Source: Rusavskia elegans
Lineage: Eukaryota > Ascomycota > Lecanoromycetes > Teloschistales > Teloschistaceae
Assembly: GCA_011316305.1 (NCBI GenBank)
Contig: SAUG01000033.1
Span: 62,001 to 126,000, forward strand
Reading direction: 5' to 3'
Length of the DNA stretch: 64,000 bases
Part shown: in pieces, positions 13,394-23,732 of the stretch
Layout: every line of letters starts with the position of its first letter
How positions within the stretch are numbered: the first letter of the stretch is position 1
Notes under the pieces: generated by a model
Told to the model about the DNA's origin: nothing
The model's input: the letters and a program-made list of their open reading frames with translations, nothing else
The model's database searches: none
Made by a program: the position numbers and the translations under genes

Positions 13394-15682
13394 CTAGCCT
13401 TTCCTCCTCCGTTTCCCTGATCTCCCTCCTCCATTTTCCGTGGCAGTACTATGATCTTCCACCACGACATTCGCAGGGCTAGTCGCCTCACTGCTATTTA
13501 CCGTTTCCACCGCCGAGCCCTCTTCCGGTCCTTCCTCGTTGCCCCCATCGAATCCAAACGTGCATTCTTCTTCCCCCAGCCCAGGGGCGCCATCGACTTC
13601 CCTACTGTTCCTCCCTTCGAAATCAAATCCGGGCACTGGCTCGTTGGGATCGTCGAAGCTGAAATCTCCCGCTTCCGGGTTGCTAAAGTAGTCGCCGCTG
13701 TTGAAGATTTGATCCAGATCCAGCATATCCCCTCCGTAATTTGGTTGTGCTTGCCCATCGGCGAGGCCGGGGATGGATCCGCTAGGACTTAGCGGGGCAA
13801 GCTGGGTGGTCAACTGTTCTACCTTATTGCCTTGCTCCTTGAGCGCGTTGGATAGCTGGTCCAGTCGCTCCTGGCTTTGCTGATACTGTGCCGCCATGTT
13901 GGGTATCGGCGGACTGGGTGATGTCAAGGCATTGCCACTGCTGTTGGCTGATGGGTTACCGGCCGTGGAAGCCATCAGTCCTAACGCGTGGCTGCGTTGG
14001 TTTGGCGTTAACGGTGTCTGGCCGTCGGCTGTCTGCAAATGGGAAAGTGCTTCAGGGAAGTCCATCCGTGAACCATTGAAGTATGGCTGGTTCGCGTTGG
14101 TCGATTGTATCATCGAGAGGATGTCTGCTTCTGGAGGCTGGCCATTGCCAGCTTCTGCTTTGATTCGCGGACTTTGTGACGATCGATTTGATGCTGTATC
14201 GAAATATCCCCGCAATGCCGGCGAATTCACGCTTCTCTGGCTGTCCGTAGTGAATGGGCGGTTATGGTTTTGTGAGGCTGGACTGTTGACAGTCCCCGCC
14301 GGCGATATTACCGACCCTCCCTGGTAATCGCCTGGAGGTGCTTGAAGCAGTAACGGCTGCCTCCGGAAACCCCCTTGATTCTGGCCATTCACCATGCTCT
14401 GACCCCCGAGATCGCCAACATCAACCACGTTGCCTTGCGCTTGTCCATCCTGTGCAATCGATCCGAACATCCCCCCGAAGTTCTGACCATTCTTGCCTTC
14501 CAAGCTTCGGTTGTAGACTGTTGCGAGGAAGGTCAAAATCGCATTGATGGAGCTCTCGTGCCGATCGTGCAGTTTCTGGAAATTCGCAGCTTGCCCGTAA
14601 AGCTGCTCATGCTCAGCCCGTGTCTTATTGAGCAGAGCTGCAATCATTTGTTGCTGCTTGCGGACATTCTCGAGCTCCTCGTGTACCGCAGAAAGATTTT
14701 GTGGTGCATTTCCGCCGTTGCCTATCATAAGCGGCTGGCGGCCTTGCCGCATACTGGATGCGTCCATTCCAATCTGGTCTGCGTTGTTTGGCCTGTCCAT
14801 ATCGTACATCTCCTCCACATCTTCATCTAAATTGCCATCATCTTGCTTCGCCCTGGGCCCTCTGCCACCTCCTCTTGAGGGGGGAGTTGGCTTATGTATC
14901 AGCCATAGTAGGTTTGGCCGACCTCTCTTGAAGTATGGATTGTAGTACTCGCTCGGACTCTTGTTCTTCCTCTCACTAGCGCGCATCGAGTTGTCTGAAA
15001 GTCCAACTTTCTTGTGAAAGCCATACATGTTGAGCTGCCGGACAAACGATGCGTAATTCTTGTGCTTGAACAACTCCGGAATCAATGTTCTGGCAAACTC
15101 TTCCTCATCGATGACAACGAAAGAGTCGCCACTCTCCGACCATCGGATCAGCTCTGTGTTGCGAGATTCGTCGAGAAAACTGAGACCGAATTAGTCGAGT
15201 ACCGATCCATTCGCAGTGGAACACGCGTACCTGCTCAACTTTTGTACAAACGGAGGTATCTGCTTTCTTTTCGTTTGTGCATCCATTTTAGCTAGCAGCG
15301 CTTTCTGGTCCAAGTCATCACCACTGTTCGGCCATTCTGCCTCGTTTGACTGCTGCATCCCATTGTCGGCAAAAGATGGCCAAAGCTCTGTGCTGCTGCC
15401 GTTGGTAAAGGGAGTTCTTTCGGTAGTATCTTGGCCAGGCGGCCTTCGAGCCAACTGATTCGAGGTGGTTTGCTGCTGCAGCGTTAGGTGGTATTGGGGC
15501 GGGGCGGAAGTACCCGAGGGAGCGGGATATGATGTCTGAGTCGATGCTTGGTTTGCTGGAGTCCATTGCGGATATTGATCAGGGGCCATCTGCGATATGA
15601 ATGACTCGGGGTCGATCTGAGTTTGTGACTGTTCCGGCGAGGACCCCGGTGCAGGTCGTTTCCGTGACCCGATTTGAGGCAT
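13394..15682 (-). CDS. Heat shock transcription factor (HSF1 type)
   Basis: Trimeric nuclear activator that binds nGAAn heat shock elements. Two exons, 15682-15231 and 15179-13394, with a 51 bp intron splitting the DNA-binding domain, encode 745 residues. The HSF winged-helix domain spans about residues 140-250: PPFVQKLSSFLDES, LIRWSESGDSFVVIDEEEFA and the recognition helix FKHKNYASFVRQLNMYGFHK are unmistakable. A hydrophobic-repeat coiled coil for trimerisation follows at about 300-370 (LSAVHEELENVRKQQQMI ...). The C-terminal half is Gln/Ser/Asn-rich with acidic stretches typical of activation regions (DDPNEPVPGFDFEG). The start MPQIGSRKRPAPGSSPEQ gives a Q-rich N-terminal tail as in other Pezizomycotina HSFs. 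The 5' neighbour CWC27 is on the same strand, about 800 bp upstream. Confidence 0.95.
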
Positions 15683-16478
15683 CGGAGTCTCTCCCAGCTG
15701 GCAAAGCCTTGTCGATATGTGTGCTCGAACTGATGTGATTCTCGTGGTCCCCCTCCAAGAGCTGCCCCATAAGAAGTACCCGGCTTGTACCTTGGCTTGC
15801 TGCCCCGAGCCGTGTCCTGTTAATTCTTCCTGGACGTTTAGTGCAAGTCCTGTCTAACCCTGCCCCAGTAGCACCTGTCGTCTCGATTGGCTAAAGTGGA
15901 GCTTCGTAGCGGAGGTGTGGGAGTGGGCCCGGCAATGTACAGGGTGTCGAAAATGGCTGCCGGTGTTGTTGTGAGATGACGTTCGTGGCAAGCGATCAAC
16001 GCAAGCGTAAGACACACAGAGATGCTCAACAAATATTTCCCATCAATCCTCACGCCTGCGGTGTAATGCGATGAGCAACAGGATGCGAGTGGATGATACC
16101 GCAGGCTGCAGGGCGGTGAGGCTATCGTGCGCCTACGTGTCGATTGACTGAGAAGTTGGATGAGAGGTATCGGGGAGACAAAGGTAGATACAAGAAGGAG
16201 AAGGTCTTCAGCAGGACGGCACGCAGATGAATATATTCGGAGCAATGAGACTATGATGGAGTTTGACGTCTCGGTCTAAGACTTCCGTCATAGGCACGAT
16301 AACAATTCTGATTGGAGCGCAGCTCGGAAATGGCTCCGCTCCGTCAGAACACAATTCCATGATCGGATACTGTTGAGACGGGTAATACTTCTGACACGGT
16401 TCTCGCAACGGTATTACAAGGGTCATTCAAGTGACTGCTATGGATATTTCACATAATTTGTAAGATCAGCTACTGAGA
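15683..16478. promoter_or_regulatory. Upstream region of the heat shock factor gene
   Basis: About 800 bp between the heat shock factor start and the CWC27 stop codon, both on the minus strand. It must contain the heat shock factor promoter and the CWC27 3' UTR. I did not find a convincing run of heat shock elements. Confidence 0.35.
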
Positions 16479-18116
16479 TCACCCCTTTTCGCCTGCTCTA
16501 CGATCAGGCACACGTCCTCTATCCCGATCTTGATCCCAGGCTCTTCCTCCACCGCCTCCACCTTTCAGTCGCTTCGCTCTCTGTTCCTCCTTCAGATCTT
16601 TAGCTTTCTCCCTTGGGTCTATGACTACAAGCTCCTCTTCGTTCTTCTTCTTCCAGTTGAGATCTTTACCCAGCCGGTCCTTGTCGAAATTCAAGGCATG
16701 AGACATCCAACCTTTGTCGTCCTCATCTATCGCGTCCACATCACCAGGTATGTGCTTCTCCCAGGACTGACATGACTGACAGTTGGCAATGAAATGGAGA
16801 TCGCATAGAGCTGCTTCTTCGTCTTCGTCGTCTTTTGTGACATAATTGCCATTAGCTTTGTCTTGCGACTCATTGACATCCGGCTCCGGCGCTGGCGACG
16901 CCTTTGACTCTGGAGGTGCACTTTCAAGCTTTGCACGAAACGCCTTGAGGAATCCCAGACTTTGTGCATCTCCATTGGCACCGTGCTTTCTTTTACGACC
17001 ACGCGTTGCAGTCTCCGGGATCATCTGCTCCATCGCCGATTTTTTCCGAGTTTCGGTTGTGGGTGCTGATGGGATGTGGCGTTTCATGGACGCCTTGAGC
17101 TCGGCAATCTGCGCATTCGTACGGTCGAGAAGTGAAGAGACTTTCCCCACCTGCTCTGGCTCCGGGGATCCGGTAGGAGATCTAGAGGGCTCTTCATCCT
17201 TTGGCAGCGGGAGTTGACTCGTTGGGATTTGACTTCCAACTGGAGGTGGTGAAGCAGACTTGGCTGGCCGCTGACGGGTTGGTTTCTGTCTAGACTTCGC
17301 ACCAAGTTCGATGGGCCTGACTTTGCTATCACCGCTTGTTCCATTAGATTGCCTCTCTTCGCCGTCCTTGGCACCCTCGGGGTTGGCCTGTGTGTTATTG
17401 GTTGCAACCACCAATTGAGAGTTGAATTTCTCTTTTTTGAGCAATGGGGCTTCGGCATCTTTGACTTCCTCATCTTCAAAGCTCAGCAATATCTTGCCTC
17501 CCCTTTTCTTGCCCTTCTTCTTGGGTTCTTTCCTATTGGCCTCAACAGCTGCACTCCTTTGTGGCAAGAGATCTCGCTTGATCATATCCTCGAACGGGTT
17601 AGCAAGTATTTCGGACCCCGTAATCTTGGTCGGATATAGAGGTCTTTCACTGCCTTCGGCCACCAGCTCAGCTTCCCCCATCTTCATGAGGTTGTAGATG
17701 GTGTCACCAACCACACGACCAAACATGGTGTTCCGGTCTTGCAGCTCTGGGGTTGCTCCCAGCGTGAAGAAGAATTGACTTCCATTGTCGTTCTTTTTCC
17801 CGGTATTTGCCATTCCCAGGAGCCCGCGTCGATTGAACTTCAGTCGGCTGTGAAATTCGTCCTCGAACAACCCCCCATCATAGATTGCTTCCCCGCCTTC
17901 GCCAGTGCCTGTAGGATCGCCTCCCTGGACAACAAAGCCAGGGACCAATCGGTGAAATATTGTGCCATTATAGTAGCCATCGAGACAGAGCTGGAGGAAG
18001 TTGCGCGAGGCGATAGGTGTCTGCTTGGCGAAAAGCTCGAGAAGGAGATCGCCTGATGTCGTCTCAAGTAGGACCTTTGCCGTAGGCTGTGGCTCGATGT
18101 TGTAAAGGGAGCTCAT
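16479..18116 (-). CDS. CWC27: Spliceosomal peptidyl-prolyl isomerase CWC27
   Basis: Single-exon gene, 545 residues. The N-terminal cyclophilin domain (about residues 11-170) shows IFHRLVPGFVVQGGDPTG, GLLGMANTGKKNDNGSQFF and TMFGRVVGD. It is followed by the CWC27-type segment (FEDMIKRDLLPQ), a Ser/Pro/Lys-rich linker and a conserved C-terminal block (WMSHALNFDKDRLGKDLNW). CWC27 associates with the Bact spliceosome. Several cyclophilin active-site residues are conserved by eye, but the spliceosomal protein is often catalytically weak, so I do not claim isomerase activity. Divergent from NOP2, with 202 bp between the two ATGs. An alternative label is a generic cyclophilin-like PPIase, but the long charged tail favours CWC27. 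Confidence 0.92.
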   Translation of the reverse strand: MSSLYNIEPQPTAKVLLETTSGDLLLELFAKQTPIASRNFLQLCLDGYYNGTIFHRLVPGFVVQGGDPTGTGEGGEAIYDGGLFEDEFHSRLKFNRRGLLGMANTGKKNDNGSQFFFTLGATPELQDRNTMFGRVVGDTIYNLMKMGEAELVAEGSERPLYPTKITGSEILANPFEDMIKRDLLPQRSAAVEANRKEPKKKGKKRGGKILLSFEDEEVKDAEAPLLKKEKFNSQLVVATNNTQANPEGAKDGEERQSNGTSGDSKVRPIELGAKSRQKPTRQRPAKSASPPPVGSQIPTSQLPLPKDEEPSRSPTGSPEPEQVGKVSSLLDRTNAQIAELKASMKRHIPSAPTTETRKKSAMEQMIPETATRGRKRKHGANGDAQSLGFLKAFRAKLESAPPESKASPAPEPDVNESQDKANGNYVTKDDEDEEAALCDLHFIANCQSCQSWEKHIPGDVDAIDEDDKGWMSHALNFDKDRLGKDLNWKKKNEEELVVIDPREKAKDLKEEQRAKRLKGGGGGGRAWDQDRDRGRVPDRRAGEKG

Positions 18117-18318
18117 GATCTTGAATACTCATCGCCCAAACACCTGATTGCGAGTGCGCACGAGTAACAGAGCTAAGCTTTGGATAGCTCCGAAGATGGG
18201 CCGATATCGATAACGCTTTCAGCCCTACATGTCTTTCTTCACAAGAGAATGATTTTGTCTCATCACTCCAGCGTCACTAAGCCCCACGACGATATCGGAT
18301 CCCTCAGAAAGACTAAAA
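18117..18318. promoter_or_regulatory. Short divergent promoter CWC27 / NOP2
   Basis: Only 202 bp separate the two start codons, so the two housekeeping genes share a compact bidirectional promoter. Confidence 0.5.
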
Positions 18319-20388
18319 ATGGGTGTCGGCCGGCGGATGCAGAAGCAGGGTCCACCTCCAGATCTGGGCAAGAAGAGAAAGTCATTCGAAGCAGAAGACG
18401 GCACTCGAGGAAAGAAAAGAAAGACATCCGAAAAGCCCAGGCCAGTTGCACCCCAAAGCAAGTCGTTGAATGGTAAATCGGAATCGCGATGGAAGCAGAA
18501 CACCAAGGGTAACCTCGTCGATGGCAAAAGCTCGAAATCAGCGAATGGCAAAGCCTCTGTGAAGTCTGCGAAAGCCGTAACATTGGGAGACGAAATTTCA
18601 GACGATGATGCCGCAGATCTCTTTGGAGGATTCGACTCCGATGAAGATCTGATTACCAATGGCCTCGGACATGGGGCCCTTCAGGACGGTGGAGCCCTGC
18701 AAGATGACTTTCTTGAGTCTGATTCTTCCGTCTACAATTCCGACCCAGACCAAGCGACTGCCCGATTCTCCGACGACGAAGGTTCCGACGCGGAAGAAAA
18801 GTTGACGGCAGCAAACATAGAGGGTCTCTCAAGGAAGCTCGAGTCAGCGCAAGAAGCGGAAGCAGACCAAGCGGCGCAGGAGCTTCAAGACGACGCACTC
18901 CAGACCAATATTTCCACGGAGGTGAACGACCTCTCCGATACTCAAGCTATCTCTACACAGTTGGCGCCGGATCTACAGCTCTTGCGTACCCGTATCACAG
19001 ACACAATCCGCATCCTCGACAACTTCTCCACTCTTCATGATCCATCACGTTCCCGCTCTTCCTACACCTCGCAGTTATTGGAAGACATTTGCATATACTA
19101 CGGCTACTCCCCCTACCTAGCCGAAAAGCTGTTCTCCATTTTCACACCCAGTGAAGCATTTGCTTTCTTCGAAAGCAACGAAACGCCGCGTCCCCTTGTC
19201 ATCCGCACGAACACCCTTCGTACATCACGACGATCTCTGGCACAAGCACTCATCAACCGCGGCGTCACTCTGGAGCCAGTCGGCAAATGGTCAAAGGTTG
19301 GATTACAGATATTTGAGTCGCAAGTCCCGTTAGGCGCAACACCAGAGTACTTGGCTGGACACTACATCCTACAAGCCGCATCGTCCTTCCTCCCCGTCAT
19401 GGCGCTCGCACCGCAAGAAGATGAACGGATCCTTGAAATGGCCGCAGCACCGGGCGGAAAATCGACCTACATCGCTGCATTGATGAAGAACACGGGTGAA
19501 TTTCTCAAACATGTTAATTTTACCTGTTACGACCAGCGTTGACATTCCCCAGGCATCCTCTTCGCCAACGACAGCAATAAAAACCGCGCCAAAGCCCTAA
19601 TCGGCAACATCCACCGCCTGGGCGCAAAAAACACCATCATCTCCTCCCACGACGCACGCGCCTTCCCCAAAACCATCGGCGGCTTCGACCGCGTTCTGCT
19701 CGACGCTCCCTGTTCCGGCACCGGCGTCATCGCAAAAGACCCTTCCGTGAAAACCAACAAAACTGAAACCGACTTCTTGCGTCTCCCGCATCTGCAAAAG
19801 CAGATGCTACTTGCGGCGATTGACAGTGTTGATCATGCGAGTAAGACGGGAGGGTACGTGGTGTATAGTACGTGCAGCGTCACGGTTGAGGAAAATGAAG
19901 GGGTGGTGCAGTACGCATTGAGTCGAAGGCCGAACGTGAAAATTGTGGAGACGGGGTTGAGCTTCGGGGTTGAGGGGTTCAAGAGGTTTAGGGGTAAGAA
20001 GTTTGATGAGAAGATGGGGTGGACGAGGAGATTTTATCCACACAAGTACAATGTGGATGGCTTCTTTGTTGCCAAGCTTAAGAAGACTGGACCTTCACCC
20101 CAGACAAAGATGGACGTGAATGGTAATGGGGTCAAGGAAGGCAAAGAAGCGGTGATTGCTGCGGTGGACAGGACGCTGGTGGCCGATGACGAAAAAGAAA
20201 ATGGCGAGGACGACGACTTCGGAGGTTTCGATGACGAGGAAGATGAGAAAATCATTGAGAGGGCAGAGCGCCGACGATTGAAAAGGAAAGGACTGAATCC
20301 CAAGTCTGCCTCAAAGGAAGGTAAGAACGGAGTCGCTGCCAATGACGCAGATACTGTACGCAAAGCCAACATCACGGGACCACAATGA
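18319..20388 (+). CDS. NOP2: 25S rRNA (cytosine-C5)-methyltransferase Nop2
   Basis: Nucleolar SAM-dependent RNA m5C methyltransferase required for 60S subunit assembly. Exons 18319-19495 and 19553-20388, with a 57 bp intron, encode 670 residues. The N-terminal ~190 residues are Lys-rich and acidic (GRRMQKQGPPPDLGKKRK; DDDAADLFGGFDSDED). The Nop2/Sun fold follows, with LEMAAAPGGKSTYIAAL (SAM motif I), the DAPCSGTGV motif and the catalytic-Cys motif GGYVVYSTCSVTVEENE. GWTRRFYPHKYNVDGFFVAKLKK closes the catalytic domain. The C-terminal tail is basic and acidic. The intron sits between NTG and ILFAND of the methyltransferase fold. Confidence 0.95.
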
Positions 20389-21133
20389 TATACCCTTTTC
20401 TGCTTGCAAATCCCGTCCTTCCTATCATACCGCTCCTTCGACCAGGTGGGGTGGGCATCCGATACCTCGACTGCCAGCCAAATCGGAGACTCCACCAATG
20501 CATGGGATCAGTATGTTTTCTTGAAGGGAAGTAACTCACTAAACTGACGTTACCATGAGTTGTTGATCCGGCCTCGACGTTTCCAGGCGAACTGTCACCC
20601 TATAAAGTGCTCAAGGTGCATCAGTAGGCTCCAATCTATTCCAGGTGGAGATATCTCTCCTTGCCTCATCTGCCTGGATTTGACTCTTGTGGTGTACCTT
20701 GTAAGCTACTTCTCTTTGTCTAACTCAATGTCAAAATCCAAGGCTTTTGAAGTGTTTATCTTCTGTCTTTTGATGGTATGTAGTTCGCTGAGTAGTGTAT
20801 GCTCTGCTTTTTTAGTCTTTTTCATATTCTTAAGCCCTGGATTGCTGCCTCTTGGCCACATCTTTGACTATCGGTGGACGAGCAGCAACCCCTCTACCGC
20901 CCGCCAATCTTTGCGATTACTCAATGACTGTGGAGAACATATGATGCCCGTACCACAGTTATGTCATAAATCAAAAGGAAAACTCTGGCTGCATACCCCA
21001 CACGCTCCCCGCACGCATCTTCACTACAACCCACCGAACCGCTAGACCGTGTATATCATTAGAGTGTTCCTACCTTCAACAATCCGACAAGCAGCTTATC
21101 AACTGGGATCAATTGCAAATTCATTGAGATACC
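20389..21133. other. Intergenic region
   Basis: 745 bp between NOP2 and the short-chain dehydrogenase gene. A pyrimidine/T-rich stretch near 20700-20850 is the only notable structure. No gene is supported. Confidence 0.4.
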
Positions 21134-22137
21134 ATGTCAGCGCAAACGACCGTTCCCACGCCTTCGAATAAGCGAACAGCGATCATCACTGGTTCGGCAA
21201 GGGGCATGTCAGTAACCTCCCATACACATCTCGGATAAGATCGAGACAGCAGCTACCTTACTCACACCATCATCATCTAGCGGTAGAGCGATCGCCCTCC
21301 GCCTAGCCCACGACGGCTTCGACATCTGCGTCAACGACATCGAAGCCCACACCGCCGACCTCGAAACCGTCGTCCAGGAAATCCGAAATATCGGCCGCAA
21401 CGCCTACGGCCACATCGCGGACGTGACGAGCGTCGACGCCGTCAACACTTTGGTGGCGCAGAGCGTGCACCATCTCGGCCCACTAAACGTAATGATCGCG
21501 AACGCAGGCATCGCGCAAGTGAAAGCGCTACTGGATCTCACGGAACACGATATACGCACGATGTTCGATGTGAATTTCTTCGGGGTGTATAACTGCTACG
21601 CGGCTGCGGCACGACAGTTTATCGAGCAAGGGGGCGGGGGCAAGATTTTGGGTGCTGCAAGGTATGTATGTATATATGTATATATGTATCTTTTACGAAG
21701 CGAGTTTATATTTTCCTTCTGTTTTCATCTAGTTGATGATGAGCACTGGCGATGAACGTCCCGATAACCCTGGCAAAAGCATCGTCGCATTCAAACCATT
21801 CCCACTCCTATCGCATTATTCGGCATCCAAATGGGCGGTACGCGGCTTAACGCAAGCGATGGCCATGGAGATGGCGCCGCACGGCATCACAGTGAATGCA
21901 TACGCTCCTGGCATCGTCGACACCGCGATGTGGGAACAGATTGATTCGGAGATGGGGAAGATGAAAGGGGTGGCTAAAGGCGAAACAATCAAGAAGTATT
22001 CGAGCGATCTGATCGCTCTAGGCAGGACGAGCGTACCGGAAGATGTGGCGAAGACGGTGAGTTTTCTTGCGGGTGGCGATAGCGATTATATGACGGGGCA
22101 GACTGTTGTTGTTGATGGGGGGATTGTGTTTACCTGA
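21134..22137 (+). CDS. Short-chain dehydrogenase/reductase (acetoin/diacetyl reductase-like)
   Basis: Classical NAD(P)-dependent SDR. Exons 21134-21207, 21281-21661 and 21780-22137 encode 270 residues. The Rossmann motif TGSARGIGRAIAL spans intron 1, NAGIAQ follows, and the catalytic Tyr/Lys are in LLSHYSASKWAVRG. The tail TGQTVVVDGGIVFT is typical. Intron 2 is 118 bp. The nearer acceptor at 21732 would give an immediate stop, whereas using AG at 21779 gives AASIVAFKPFPLLSHYSASK, which matches the family. Similarity is closest to bacterial and fungal acetoin/butanediol dehydrogenases, but the substrate cannot be fixed from sequence. Introns 1 and 2 have somewhat unusual borders, so RNA support would be useful. 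Confidence 0.85.
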
Positions 22138-22196
22138 ACTTGAACCTCGAGAAAGTGGTGTTGTTCGTATGATCAATTACTCTGCCCCCCTAGGGC

Positions 22197-22400
22197 GTTC
22201 GATTTAGGGGCTTGACGTATTAATAGTCCAGCGCAATAAGGGGACAACAGTCGATACCTGGAGTTCGGTTATCGTGGTATCGATTACCAGAATTTCAAAC
22301 TACAGCTGGCTTTAACAACATATCCGTGGTCGCTATATAGCCTGTATTGCGATTTATTTCAATACGAGAGACGCTGTATCCGTTAACCCCTAAATCGAAC
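22197..22400. mobile_element. MITE-like element, copy 2, with terminal inverted repeats
   Basis: A 204 bp non-coding element bounded by a 14 bp perfect terminal inverted repeat, GTTCGATTTAGGGG at 22197-22210 and its complement at 22387-22400. Internally it aligns with the diverged copy at 6380-6575. No clear target-site duplication is visible. It lies just 3' of the dehydrogenase gene and 14 bp before a poly-G tract. Confidence 0.65.
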
Positions 22401-22414
22401 ACCACGACTGCCGC

Positions 22415-22438
22415 GGGGGGGGGGGGGGGGGGGGGGGG
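22415..22438. repeat. Poly-G tract (G24)
   Basis: A run of 24 consecutive G residues, immediately downstream of the MITE-like element. The true length may be affected by sequencing or assembly slippage. Confidence 0.8.
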
Positions 22439-22654
22439 CGATCCATTCTTCTCTTCTGCTCAGCTATCCAATCTCGATACGAAGTACTCACAGCCCATCC
22501 ACTTTCTCCCCTCCCCCCCTAGACATAACTCCCTTCAACATGTTCCACTTCCCTCCGCACCACTCAACCAACCCATCCGATCCTCAGTAAACCGCTCCAC
22601 CCTAGCTAGCTAGGCCTCAACTCCCTCTCACGCAACCACAAACCATCACCGGTC

Positions 22655-23391
22655 TTAATCCTTAAAATACTCTTTCTTGTCCGGGAACCCAGCGCTACCG
22701 CGTTCCATCAGCATGCCGCACGTGTCACAGAAATCATCCGTCATCGTATTCCCGAGGCGATAGTCTGTGCTTGGACAAACTTCTTGAGATCGTCCCGGCC
22801 GCGGAGGTGTTTGATAAGTGGTGGCGACGATGAAGTTGGAGGCGAATATCGAGGCAATGAGGTTGTGGCAGTCGGCGCAGTTGCGATGAAGGTGTTGCAT
22901 GAAGCCTGGTTTTTTTGGGGTTGGTGCTGGGGGGAGAGGGTGGAGTGGTGGTAGAGCGGAGGAGAGGGAGGAGTGAGGAGGGAAGGCTGATTTGGGGAAG
23001 ATGGAAAGAGAATGTGATGGCGTAGCCAAGTTGAAAACGATATACTGTACGCAGACGAGCTGGGACGAAAGGAAGGGGTCAAGACTTACGAGTGCGAGCT
23101 GCACGGCGCCATACGCAGACGAGCTGGGACGAAAGGAAGGGGTCAAGACTTACGAGTGCGAGCTGCACGGCGCCATAAAAGCTTGTGGTCGTCGCTTCAT
23201 TCTCTGTCGACTAGCTGTCATTGGCCTCGCCGGCCAAGGGGAAGCTGCGTTTGCTTTCGTCAGTGTCTGCCTTGGCTGTATGGTTCTGTAGAGCCGTGGA
23301 GCGTGATGTGATTTGAGGAATGTTCATAAGTAGAATACAGTCTGAGGGTGAGAAATTTGGGTGTTCTTACTTTACTTTGATTCTGCGCCAT
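22655..23391 (-). pseudogene. Decayed GFA/CENP-V-type (glutathione-dependent formaldehyde-activating enzyme-like) gene
   Basis: On the minus strand the segments MQHLHRNCADCHNLI ... IFASNFIVATTYQ and NTMTDDFCDTCGMLM resemble the zinc-binding Cys-x2-Cys pairs and surroundings of fungal GFA-domain proteins. The segment between them (GRDDLKKFVQAQTIASG) lies in a different frame, so at least two compensating frameshifts are present. A possible start at 23391 (MAQNQSK) leads, through a possible intron, into a frame stopped by a TAG before the GAVQLAL motif. A 64 bp tandem duplication interrupts the 5' half, and the expected C-terminal third is missing after 22655. All this indicates a relic rather than a working enzyme. 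Family recognition rests on short motifs, so certainty is moderate. Confidence 0.5.
23048..23177. repeat. 64 bp direct tandem duplication
   Basis: Two adjacent identical copies with a 64 bp period (23048-23111 and 23112-23175, identity continuing two more bases). Each copy contains, on the minus strand, a consensus 5' splice site GTAAGT and a pyrimidine-rich CCCAG acceptor 30 nt apart. Confidence 0.9.
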
Positions 23392-23732
23392 GGGAAAAAG
23401 TCATGACCAGAGGCCTGAGAGAAAGCCGCACTTATTGATACTCCAAAGTGAGTATGTTGTTATGCAGACAGACCTCTTCTTTTGCTAAGCATCATTTTCC
23501 CTTACTAAGCATGCTGTCAGCTTGCATCACATGAGATATGCACTCTTCATTTCTGATGAGTGCTTAGTACCAAGACCTGAATGTGAAACGGTTTCAACAT
23601 CCCATACCTTCTACTCTTGTTCCTCCAATAGATTACCCCTTTCTGATCCTCCTTTCCTTTCCTTTCATTCCTTTCGCTTCCCAATCCAAATCCAATCCCA
23701 GAGCTCCCACCCGATTTCATTAGGCCAACCTC
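23392..23732. other. Intergenic region
   Basis: About 340 bp between the relic and the stop codon of the PTH11-like gene. Pyrimidine-rich in its second half. No feature is supported. Confidence 0.4.

Noticed and set aside
21662..21732. Shorter intron 2 in the dehydrogenase gene
   Set aside because: Joining at 21733 gives TGA immediately. The acceptor at 21779 restores the conserved family sequence.
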